Source: Novipirellula aureliae (lineage in GTDB: Bacteria; Planctomycetota; Planctomycetia; Pirellulales; Pirellulaceae). Taken from it: 64,000 nt of DNA. This document shows, in pieces, positions 52,973 through 61,482 of the stretch. Every line of letters begins with the position of its first letter. Positions within the stretch are counted from its first letter, which is position 1. The stretch is taken from assembly GCF_007860185.1 (NCBI RefSeq), contig NZ_SJPY01000006.1:186845-250844 (forward strand). Direction: 5' to 3'. A program made the position numbers and the translations under genes. Below the pieces are notes generated by a model, which was given only the letters and a program-made list of their open reading frames with translations, ran no database searches and was not told where the DNA came from.

Positions 52973-54187
52973 TTATTTCCAGGTGATCTTAGCTTGTCCA
53001 CTTTCAGTATTCACCCATACGCTTGCGTGCTCAAACTCACGAGTGAACTCCCAACCATCGGGCGTTGTTCGCTGATAGGCACCCTGAGGTGAGCCGAGCG
53101 GTTTATGTAGTTCAGGGAAGTCATGTAAAGATCCCGATGACAAGGTCCATCCCCAGCCATATTGGAAGTAGGAATAGGGCTGAGCACCAATCAAGAAACA
53201 GGCGAGATAGTATTCTGCTCGTTCTTTGGCCAGTTCGGAATAATCGCGTCGTGATCCTTGAGGACCTTGGTTTTGGTTCCGACTGCGGTCGGATTCGACA
53301 CCGATCCGAAAAATCGACATCTTCCCAGCCTGGGCGATACGCAACATATCGTCCCAATCTTGAAGCAGCGCCTCTTTGCTCAGGAGTTTTTCACTATAGT
53401 GCTCAAACATACTGGCATCGATCACCGGAAAAACATGCTTGGCAATCTCCTGGTTAGCGTTGTTGCCGAGTAGGATTTTGCCTGGTCCCATTTTCTGTTT
53501 CAGCAAGGCCATCATCTCACCCATCGCTTTCTGTACGTCATCCTTCTGGTCTTCTCGAAGCCAGGCAAAACCGTGCATTTGATCAATGAAAGCCCCGTCG
53601 CAGCCAGATTCGGCAACACCCTTTGCAACGGTGTTGGCCCACCACTGACGCAGTTCAGGGTTGAGCACATCAAAAAAGAAGACATTGTTTCGATGTGCCA
53701 GCTCGCCTGTTTTGGGATCGACGATCAGAAACCTCTTGAGCTCAGGATGCTTGTCGATCTCTCTCCGGGTAAAGGCTTGATTGTAAGAAGTGAAGGGCCA
53801 GGCATAGGCAGAGTTAAAGTAGAACAACACCTTCATCTCGGGCTTGACCTTCTTAAAGGCCGCGGCCTCATGCTTGGCCCCTAGTTCGGCGGCGCCGAGT
53901 TCTTGGCGCCCGTGCGATTTTTCGATGCAGATAAAATCCGTTCTCGCAGCGATGAACTCAACTTCGTTAGCACGAAGGACGCGCTGCCCATCCCCAAACA
54001 TGTAATACATTGGCGCGGTGTCCCAACTGAACTTTGGATAAAAGTCCTTGGCCGCGAATTGACTGCCATCACTATTACGGTAGATGTCCGCAGCAAGACC
54101 TACGTCTCGTTGGGAAACGGCAACGCAAATCAGCAGCAAACAGAATTTAGCCCATCCTGATCGCGTGGTCCTCTGTTGAGTATTCAT
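52973..54187 (-). CDS. Secreted putative glycoside hydrolase, GHL15-like
   Basis: A 404-residue exported protein (signal GWAKFCLLLICVAVSQRDVG, cleavage near AA). The chain looks like a TIM barrel of the hypothetical glycosyl hydrolase type GHL15: FSWDTAPMYYMFGDG, DFICIEKSHGRQE, MKVLFYFNSAYAWP, then the likely active-site strand VAESGCDGAFIDQMHGF with an acidic residue after the barrel strand, and FPVIDASMFEHYS carrying a possible second acid. Family assignment is by layout, and no biochemical activity is known to me. It lies 4 bp downstream of the unknown gene at 54192 and 29 bp upstream of the GH29 fucosidase, so the three are almost certainly co-transcribed. Confidence 0.65.
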   Translation of the reverse strand: MNTQQRTTRSGWAKFCLLLICVAVSQRDVGLAADIYRNSDGSQFAAKDFYPKFSWDTAPMYYMFGDGQRVLRANEVEFIAARTDFICIEKSHGRQELGAAELGAKHEAAAFKKVKPEMKVLFYFNSAYAWPFTSYNQAFTRREIDKHPELKRFLIVDPKTGELAHRNNVFFFDVLNPELRQWWANTVAKGVAESGCDGAFIDQMHGFAWLREDQKDDVQKAMGEMMALLKQKMGPGKILLGNNANQEIAKHVFPVIDASMFEHYSEKLLSKEALLQDWDDMLRIAQAGKMSIFRIGVESDRSRNQNQGPQGSRRDYSELAKERAEYYLACFLIGAQPYSYFQYGWGWTLSSGSLHDFPELHKPLGSPQGAYQRTTPDGWEFTREFEHASVWVNTESGQAKITWK

Positions 54188-54191
54188 TGTC

Positions 54192-56576
54192 CTATGATTC
54201 CTGTACTAAAACCCATTGTGACTCTTCCAATTCATCCAACGGCAAATTGAAAGTTACTTTGTAGCTATCTGTGGCAGCATTGTAGTCCGTCTGCCAAAAG
54301 TCATGGCCATGAATCGATTGATCGAATCTGATTCGTTTGCCATCGACCACTTGATACAATTGGTTTCCCAACTGGGACTTCAAGCCTTCAAATCGAACCG
54401 GAACGGCACCGACGCCTCCTTCGATACCTACCGTAACCTCCGGTTGTTGGGCCTGAATAACCACCGGATAGTTGCCCAGCAATGTCCCGCCGGAAACCGT
54501 CACGGTCAGTTCGTTACTTTTGGCCTCTCGGTAAGTGGTTTTCCAGGAATTTTGGTTGTCGGTAAGGTGTTTGCGGAATGATTCATTGGGACCGTAATAG
54601 TCATCGGCCACGCGTGGCAGGGTGATCAGCTCCAAGTCTAATTCAATACGATCCCCTTTGCTGAATTTGCGAATGCCGTCGGGCGGCAGCAACTCAATAT
54701 CCAAATTGGCTGGATTAACAGACTGGACCGGGGCGCGAAGAGACGGCTGAGTATAGGTCTTTCCACCAATCACAGCCTGGTATTGACGAATAATCAAAGC
54801 GCGATAACCGTTGGGTTTGCTCTGACCGCTGGCCGCCTCTGAGGCCCCAACGAAGGCAACCCAATGAGGTGCTGGGCCTGACAACTCGATCGGCTCCAAG
54901 AATAGCTCGCCCCGCCTAACGGGGTCGGGCACATCGAGTTCGGTGAGCAGCCCGTCACCGTTGCCGTAGGCAAGACGCGGTGTTTGATACGCTCGCGTGC
55001 GTCCCAACTTATAGAGCGACACATCTTTGGCTGCGACATCGCGAGTAAAGGTGTAACTCAGTTTTTGGAATGTTCGGGCATAGTCATCGGTACGAAGGGT
55101 TTGAACCTGAGCCGAAAAATCTATCTCTCGGTTCGCGCCGTAGTAGCCATCATATTTGACATCCGTTAGACAGGGACCGTGCGCCAGGTAAGCGGTCTTG
55201 AGGTCCGTCCAAAGATATTTCTTCTGATGGGCGTCTTCGATGTTGAGCCAATCTCCACCCCAACCGGCATTGGTCCAACCCCATTTCCTCCCCCTCAGTC
55301 CGCTGCGGGTCATCAACATGCGAATATCGGTAATCGCTACATCGACCAGACTCATGTCCATGTCGAAACAGATGGTCTCGCCCCAGCAACCAATGGCCAA
55401 TTGATCCCAGCGACCATTGCCAGTCTTTCGATTCGCATAGCCCAGCAGGCTTAGCTGGGCGTGGCTTGCGGATGGCAGCGTTCCATAAAATCCATAGGCG
55501 ATACGTAGTCGATAGGTGCGAGACTCGTCCGTCGGCAACAAAGTATAAGGCATGAAGTAAGCCCCCATCGCCGCGTTGTGCCAGTTCTTACTCAACTGCA
55601 CGGGAATCCCCGTTGGCCGGCCCTGTTCGTCGCAGAGCATCGGACAGAGTCCGGTCACGTTCGCAGGCGGGCGCATATCCAGCAAAAATGGCAACTTGGA
55701 GTCAGGGCTAGATCCGTTGACGGTGATCTTAAACTCATCGTAGTCTCGGATATCGGTATAACCGTTTTGCCAACTGCGTCTCAAATTCTTTACCGACGCG
55801 ACATAGCAGTTTTTCTTGGGATCAAACGCGACTGGAAATTTTTTGCCATCGGGCGTCTCTACGGTAACTTCTTGGGCCGGGTCAACCCTGCCGTTGGGAG
55901 CAAGCGGGCAGGTCATCGTGAGGCTCTTTTGCTGGCCTTGGCTCCAGCCATCTTCAAGCACGAGACTCTCCTGCCAATCCCCCGCCTCGCTCTTGAGCCC
56001 CAACCGCAGGGAGGCGCTTTCATACGACTGGTTCAACGACACGGTTGCGGTCAACGTCAGGCTTCCCGGCCAAGCCACCAGATCCAAAACGGCATCACAT
56101 ACCAGTGTTTCATTCTTGGTATTCTTAAAAACGAGCCCTTCAAAATCGTAGTGCTGGACATAGCGTCCCGATTCCCACAAGCGAGCCGCATAAAGATGCG
56201 TAGGCCCTTTGCCCAGTCCCGCTTGACAGGCCTTGGCTTGGTAACGTTGCCCATCGAGCTCGAGTTCGATTACCAAGTCTGCCTTGGGCAACGTCTTTAG
56301 CTTTTCGGCCTTGTGGTCGAGCGCCTGTTCATAGTCTGCCGGACTATCTAGCAATCCCAGTTTGACCTCATTAAAATCGGCGACGTCGAGCGTAAAGCCA
56401 TAAACGTTGGTCTCAATGCCGAAGACGTCTGCACTCGGATCCGTCGTATTTTTCCGCCAGCCATTGGGCCAGCAACTATAGGTGTAATCGCCACCGGCCG
56501 CTTGAAGTTCCGCCGCCTGCAATGCACCCAGGGTACACAACAAAATCGCTACGTAATGGGTTGTCTGCTTCATCAT
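54192..56576 (-). CDS. Large secreted protein of unknown family in fucosidase operon
   Basis: A 794-residue exported protein; ATG 56576 (or the next codon, ATG 56573) gives the signal KQTTHYVAILLCTLGALQAA. I do not recognise the family. The sequence is beta-rich and aromatic (YTYSCWPNGWRKNT, DFEGLVFKNTKNETLVCDAV, DMRPPANVTGLCPMLCDEQG, RKWGWTNAGWGGDWLNIEDA), with no transmembrane segment after the signal. Possible roles are a polysaccharide lyase, a new hydrolase or a binding scaffold; none can be shown. The stop is 4 bp from the start of the GHL15-like gene, and a GH29 fucosidase follows, so it belongs to the same degradation operon. Its signal peptide resembles that of 49038-51422. Confidence 0.7.
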   Translation of the reverse strand: MMKQTTHYVAILLCTLGALQAAELQAAGGDYTYSCWPNGWRKNTTDPSADVFGIETNVYGFTLDVADFNEVKLGLLDSPADYEQALDHKAEKLKTLPKADLVIELELDGQRYQAKACQAGLGKGPTHLYAARLWESGRYVQHYDFEGLVFKNTKNETLVCDAVLDLVAWPGSLTLTATVSLNQSYESASLRLGLKSEAGDWQESLVLEDGWSQGQQKSLTMTCPLAPNGRVDPAQEVTVETPDGKKFPVAFDPKKNCYVASVKNLRRSWQNGYTDIRDYDEFKITVNGSSPDSKLPFLLDMRPPANVTGLCPMLCDEQGRPTGIPVQLSKNWHNAAMGAYFMPYTLLPTDESRTYRLRIAYGFYGTLPSASHAQLSLLGYANRKTGNGRWDQLAIGCWGETICFDMDMSLVDVAITDIRMLMTRSGLRGRKWGWTNAGWGGDWLNIEDAHQKKYLWTDLKTAYLAHGPCLTDVKYDGYYGANREIDFSAQVQTLRTDDYARTFQKLSYTFTRDVAAKDVSLYKLGRTRAYQTPRLAYGNGDGLLTELDVPDPVRRGELFLEPIELSGPAPHWVAFVGASEAASGQSKPNGYRALIIRQYQAVIGGKTYTQPSLRAPVQSVNPANLDIELLPPDGIRKFSKGDRIELDLELITLPRVADDYYGPNESFRKHLTDNQNSWKTTYREAKSNELTVTVSGGTLLGNYPVVIQAQQPEVTVGIEGGVGAVPVRFEGLKSQLGNQLYQVVDGKRIRFDQSIHGHDFWQTDYNAATDSYKVTFNLPLDELEESQWVLVQES

Positions 56577-56694
56577 TGAATTTGTAATCGATAGTCTTGA
56601 TGTGAATATAAAACGAAGGCATCCACGTGTTGTGAGCACCTTACAGGTTCATTGGTTTGAGTTTTCATAGCTAGTGCGCTATCCACATTGAAAC

Positions 56695-56779
56695 GTGGGA
56701 TAGGCATCCTGCCTGCCAATCTGTAATTGTCGCAAATCGCAGTAATTGTCGCAAATCGCAGGCTGGAAGCCCACGCCAC
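56695..56779. repeat. 85-bp palindromic element with duplicated loop
   Basis: The left arm gtgggataggcatcctgcct and the right-arm complement gtggcgtgggcttccagcct pair over about 22 bp with a few mismatches. The loop contains a perfect 2 x 19-bp tandem repeat (gtaattgtcgcaaatcgca at 56723-56741 and 56742-56760). It lies upstream of the gene starting at 56576 and may be a repetitive extragenic palindrome. Confidence 0.7.
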
Positions 56780-56831
56780 GAATAGAACGAACCCAAATCA
56801 AATGCGTTTGAAGCATGAGTGGACCGGACCA

Positions 56832-59800
56832 CTACGGTCCAAAATGCAGTTGGACTCGATCGAGGATCGGCTTGGACGCATTTGCGGTCGTATCGGTTAG
56901 ACGCAATTCAAATTGGAAACCGTATCCTGCGGGAAGGGTGGTCAAATCCATTGCTGCCGGGGTCTTGGCCACCTGCTTGGCGAAGCCTGCGATGTAGTCA
57001 TAGCTCTCCTTGACCGGTTTCCAGTCCGCCCACTGGTCGATTGCCCCATCATTGTTCGTATCCACGCCAACACGCAGCTCGACGCGTTCTACCCACGGGC
57101 CGGGACTTACAAAATCGTTTTCTGGTTGGGTCGCTAACCAGAAACGTCCCTCGGCAAAGCAGACGTCGGGATCGGGATGCCCCTGCCCGAGGCTCCCGCA
57201 AAACTTGAACTGCTGATCGAGGCTGGATGAAGTAAAACGAGCCACACTCATGTTGCTTCCGTTGCTGCCATGGGATCCGGCTGGATCATAGTCGCCAAAC
57301 AGATAGTACTGTCCACCGATACAGATTGCTGCCCAGTCGCCAAAAGCATCTTGTTCCGGTTCATGAACCTCGTACTCGCCGATGCCCGACTTGAACCGTT
57401 CCGGATTTTCCTTTGTCCAGTGCGGGTGATTGTAAGTTTTGATCACGCCGGTCGGACGGGTGCGCTGGTCGACTGCCGGAGCCAGTATTTTGAAATCACC
57501 CTTCCCATCCTTGCTAACGGCATGACCGGCGAGCGGCGAATCGAACGAATGACTGTTAGCATGAATGGGACTCCAGTCCTCGTAGATCACGTGAAAGTTT
57601 CCATCGAGATCGCGTATGAAGCCGCAATCCGAGCCGTGCGTCGGATCCTCAAATGCCATTCCCATCTTTTCACCGACCTCGCCATCGATCAGATTATCAT
57701 CGATGATCAGGTGGGGATCCTGGTCGTTGGGAAAGTCATAGTAGAAGTAGGCCTTGCCACCGGCGTACTCCGCAGTGGTCATCCACCCTGACTCATTGTC
57801 GGTGATCGGGCCGTGATGTACCCAATTGACCATGTCCCGACTCTCCCAAGCATGGTAGCCACCCAGGCTTCGTTTCTTTCCACCGGGCGCACGGAACTGG
57901 TTTGGCATTGCCGTGGTCTCCAGCGGCATGTCGAAGCCGTCCAATTGAACGAACTCCGGCGTGAACACCCCTTTGGAAGTATCCCAAGCCTCTTTTTCAA
58001 CGGCGGTGTTATGCCGGGCAAACATCCAATAGTTTTTGGGACCAAGACTGAGAAACACAGGAGAATCGAAGGTGCAGCCCGGTCCGATGTCCCCAGCCGG
58101 TTCCCAGTTTTCCCAAACGGGTGATTGTTGGACGACAATCGACTTCACATTCTGCTTGGTATCGAAACGCTTTAGAATACTTTGGAACGTCGCGGTTTCC
58201 TTCGTCGGCGATACCATGCCTCCCTCGATTTCCAGGTTGGTTTGAGCACCGCTGTTCTGATCCCACTCGGCTTGAGTGTCAATCGACCATACAGCTTCCG
58301 GCAATTCGCTTGGGGTTGTGCTTGATTTTGAAACCGAAACGGGTGTTCGGGGCTCAGGATAATAGTGTTGGTGCCCAGGTAGGCGAGTGGTCTTTGCGTT
58401 CAATCCGAACAAATTGCGATCCGCCTCCGCGACGGGGATCGGCTGGATTGCAAAATCAACCTGCCCCAAAGCATCCGGAACAAACGTCACCGTCTGCCCC
58501 TCTTTAAGCGGAACTTGATAGCTGCCGTCTTCACCGATGGTTAGTTCTACGGCAGCACCGTCGATGGTGATTTTGGGGTTCGCGATATCCGTCCATACCG
58601 CACAGGGGGAACCGACCAAGCTTTTCACCGTCACAAACTGAGTCACCCCCGCCTGCTTCTTGGCACTGACCAGAAAGGCCCCTTGCCCACGCAAATCCTT
58701 GAAGGCGACATTGCCCCACAACTTCGGTGCTGCAGGAAAGACACGCAGTCCCCCACCCCAACTTTGCAGCAACATATCGTGAACACAGGTGGCGAAAGAG
58801 AGCGGACTTTCTATCACTGGATTCCCCTCGGCATACATCGTCGTCGGCGATACACGGTCATGCTTGATCAAGAAATCGAGATAATGATACGCCTGATCCG
58901 AGTCGCCCAACCATGCATACATCGATGCCGCCCCAGTCGCGGTATAGCCTGTCACAGCCATGGCGGACGACTCGTTTTGTCGCTTAAAGGTCACATCCAA
59001 CCAGTGATCCAAACTGGTCCGCAAGAGTTCTTTGCCTTCCTCGCTGTCTGGAGTCAAAACCGCCAAAGGATAAAACGGCAGGAGATGTGAATAGTGACGA
59101 TGCGGCTTGTTAAAAGGAATCTCCTTGCCAACCCGCAGCCCGTCGTCATCGATCTGGAAGTCGACCAGATTGTCAACAATGCTCTGCCACTGATCAGCCT
59201 GCGGATCGTCTAGATCGTGCTCTTGGTTGATGTCGAGCAGGGTTTGGAAGCACCACTTCATCAACCCGATAGTGAAGTTGATATCCTGGCCGCGACCACC
59301 TGGGTATTCCGGTGACCAACTGTTCTTGATATGTATCTTTCCGTCGTCGGATGATACCGGATGGTCCTTCAAGTAATTCAGGTAACTGTTTCCGACGCCA
59401 CGCAACTTAGAGAACAAGCCATCGCGCATCCGGTCGCGGTCACCTGCGAATTCACAGTGCAACCAGTAGTCGTGAAGAATCCAGCAGAGCATGTCAGGAA
59501 CGGTCGCGCCCTGGCTAGCCACCAGATCTTGCGGGAACAACGTAGCCAACCCGGCACTGTCCTTCCAACGCTCGGGCACATTTTTGAAGAGCTGCGACTC
59601 ATGCTTGTCGAACCAATTGCACAGAGAGGAGCCAACCTCCAACCGGTTGGCTGTCAGGTGTGTCCAATACTGCAACTCCACGTTCAGGTCACCCCAAACC
59701 ATCGGCCAGAAAGTACTGTGATACCACGGCCCCATCAAATCCATTACCGGACCGTTTCCACGGGTGGCCGACGCGAACTTATACATCTGGATCCAATAGA

Positions 59801-60773
59801 ACGCTTCCTTTTCAGGATCATCGATGGTCAGAAAACTCAGCGGATAATACTCATTCCACCATTTACGGTGCGTGGAGAAGAAGGTGTCGTCGTCAAGCAA
59901 CTCATTGGCTGTTTGCAAATTGCTCGCTACCTGCTCCATACTGTTGTGCTTCGGAAAACTGTGATGGACGCTGGCCAGCAGAACCTGTTTTCCGGAAGCC
60001 TTTCCACTGACCTCCCATCCGGTCGTTGTTTCACCCCGGTTGTCAAACAGAGGCTGAAAACAAAAATGCATGCCGTCTTTTTCGCTAAAAGTCGGCTCCG
60101 GCGGCAATTCATACGGAGCCGCACGCATCTTGCTCCAACTTCCGCCCTTCGGTCCGCCGCCACGTTCTAAAGTCGCCCGGACCGGGGCCTTCGGAACGTC
60201 CGGATGCCAGGACACCTGAATGAACTCGTGATCGGCATCCGTTTCGAAATAGATCACGTCATGCAGACTGTGAGAAAAGCCACGAATGGCATAGGCCCCC
60301 TTGGTCGTCTTGACCGTGCCGGTCAACTCAGCGTTCCACAGATCAAGCTGTAGATCGACCGCCGTAACGTCCCCTTCGGAAGTCAGCTTGAAGTGACCAA
60401 GCGGTAGGCGACTTCGATAGATCCACAACAGTTCGTCTCCATTGTACGGCTCGCGGTGATCGTAGTAATCGTGACGTCCGGCATAAATTGAAATCACGTT
60501 CTTCGCTTCGCCGCGGGCCTGGTAGAATAGAAAACCGACGTTGCCGTTTCCTGTGTAGGGAGCCACTTCCCAACGATTGGGGATCCGGTCCCAAACCATA
60601 TCGTGCTGAGCAAGGAAAGCTTGATAATCGATCCCCGCTTCCGAACGAGCGACCTCCTCCGCTGCGATCACGCCTTCCATCCAACATGGCACAACAGCAA
60701 CCGCCGCTGCAATGAAAAGCATTTGCAACTTCTTTGTACCACTCTCCGTATTCTTCTTCTTCATTTTCTTCAT
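56832..60773 (-). CDS. Secreted GH95-like module fused to a GH43/GH32-like propeller
   Basis: A 1313-residue exported protein from ATG 60773 (signal LQMLFIAAAVAVVPCWMEGV). Residues about 45-760 follow the GH95 plan: an N-terminal beta-domain (WEVAPYTGNGNVGFLFYQ), then an alpha/alpha barrel with NKPHRHYSHLLPFYPLAVL (compare the HRHxSHLxxxYP motif), AMAVTGYTATGAASMYAWLG, and MLLQSWGGGLRVFPAAPKLW. Where GH95 usually has QIDGNFG this protein has VIESPLSFA, so catalysis may differ. Residues about 800-1220 look like a five-bladed propeller of GH43/GH32 type: FDSPVFLSLGPKNYWMFARH, GGYHAWESRDMVNWVHHGP, GHPDPDVCFAEGRFWLATQ. It is the first gene of the minus-strand block. Fucosidase-type activity is inferred. 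Confidence 0.75.
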   Translation of the reverse strand: MKKMKKKNTESGTKKLQMLFIAAAVAVVPCWMEGVIAAEEVARSEAGIDYQAFLAQHDMVWDRIPNRWEVAPYTGNGNVGFLFYQARGEAKNVISIYAGRHDYYDHREPYNGDELLWIYRSRLPLGHFKLTSEGDVTAVDLQLDLWNAELTGTVKTTKGAYAIRGFSHSLHDVIYFETDADHEFIQVSWHPDVPKAPVRATLERGGGPKGGSWSKMRAAPYELPPEPTFSEKDGMHFCFQPLFDNRGETTTGWEVSGKASGKQVLLASVHHSFPKHNSMEQVASNLQTANELLDDDTFFSTHRKWWNEYYPLSFLTIDDPEKEAFYWIQMYKFASATRGNGPVMDLMGPWYHSTFWPMVWGDLNVELQYWTHLTANRLEVGSSLCNWFDKHESQLFKNVPERWKDSAGLATLFPQDLVASQGATVPDMLCWILHDYWLHCEFAGDRDRMRDGLFSKLRGVGNSYLNYLKDHPVSSDDGKIHIKNSWSPEYPGGRGQDINFTIGLMKWCFQTLLDINQEHDLDDPQADQWQSIVDNLVDFQIDDDGLRVGKEIPFNKPHRHYSHLLPFYPLAVLTPDSEEGKELLRTSLDHWLDVTFKRQNESSAMAVTGYTATGAASMYAWLGDSDQAYHYLDFLIKHDRVSPTTMYAEGNPVIESPLSFATCVHDMLLQSWGGGLRVFPAAPKLWGNVAFKDLRGQGAFLVSAKKQAGVTQFVTVKSLVGSPCAVWTDIANPKITIDGAAVELTIGEDGSYQVPLKEGQTVTFVPDALGQVDFAIQPIPVAEADRNLFGLNAKTTRLPGHQHYYPEPRTPVSVSKSSTTPSELPEAVWSIDTQAEWDQNSGAQTNLEIEGGMVSPTKETATFQSILKRFDTKQNVKSIVVQQSPVWENWEPAGDIGPGCTFDSPVFLSLGPKNYWMFARHNTAVEKEAWDTSKGVFTPEFVQLDGFDMPLETTAMPNQFRAPGGKKRSLGGYHAWESRDMVNWVHHGPITDNESGWMTTAEYAGGKAYFYYDFPNDQDPHLIIDDNLIDGEVGEKMGMAFEDPTHGSDCGFIRDLDGNFHVIYEDWSPIHANSHSFDSPLAGHAVSKDGKGDFKILAPAVDQRTRPTGVIKTYNHPHWTKENPERFKSGIGEYEVHEPEQDAFGDWAAICIGGQYYLFGDYDPAGSHGSNGSNMSVARFTSSSLDQQFKFCGSLGQGHPDPDVCFAEGRFWLATQPENDFVSPGPWVERVELRVGVDTNNDGAIDQWADWKPVKESYDYIAGFAKQVAKTPAAMDLTTLPAGYGFQFELRLTDTTANASKPILDRVQLHFGP

Positions 60774-61482
60774 TAAATCATTCTTCGTTAAATCGCTACG
60801 GACTTGCGACCGAGGACCGTTCCCCATCTGCGTGAACGCCTAGTGACAGCTGGCAAAAAGTATGTCACAGGAGATTGCTTCAAAAACAATGCATCAGCAT
60901 TGAAGCGAAATTTGGTAGGCTTGGCGGGAACGTTACCCCGAATGTTCATCCACGGCCGAGGGAGAGGCGACCTCCAGACTTCCGTCAACGAACCTCTGAA
61001 TTCCGTCTTTGTATCGATCGATGACTTTCATGGCAAAACGTCAACCGGTGGTTGCGCCGCCTCACGAACCAATTACCGGAAACCATCGAACCGTTACATA
61101 GTCTATGTGATCATCCAAAATAATGCAGCAGCACCAGCGTCAAAGCGGATCTCTTTCTTGGAATAGTCAACATTTGCATGACGAAGAGATGAGAGAATCA
61201 CCACGAGCAAACAGGCGATTTCGTTTTCGGAAAGAGCTCTGTCAAGGATTAGAAATTCGTCAACCGTTCCACTAAGTCGACGCATCGGGAAGGCAAGCCC
61301 CCCCTTTTGCCCACGGCCCAAATCGGGCACCAACGATCAATTCGGCTCTCCTTGCCCTAAGCGTCAAATTGGCGGCTTCCCGAATTTTTTATGCGTCTCG
61401 AATCGATCATGGTGATCGTTAAAGCCATCGACCGCAACCTTTCTCTGAAATGTTTTCGTTGGAGACAGAGGCCGCTGGCTTT
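60774..61482. other. Intergenic region containing a LamG relic
   Basis: 709 bp between the fusion enzyme and the alpha/beta hydrolase gene. Apart from the LamG-like relic at 61199-61333 I see no gene, repeat or terminator. A run of seven C near 61299-61305 may mark the frameshift that broke the relic. Confidence 0.45.
61199..61333 (-). pseudogene. LamG-like domain relic
   Basis: The minus strand encodes GGLAFPMRRLSGTVDEFLIL then DRALSENEIACLL, which matches the closing segment of LamG/concanavalin-like domains (FxGxIDEFxIxxRALSxxEI). These domains often end planctomycete FecR or surface proteins. No upstream part of a domain remains in this frame. It is a fragment of a lost gene. Confidence 0.5.
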
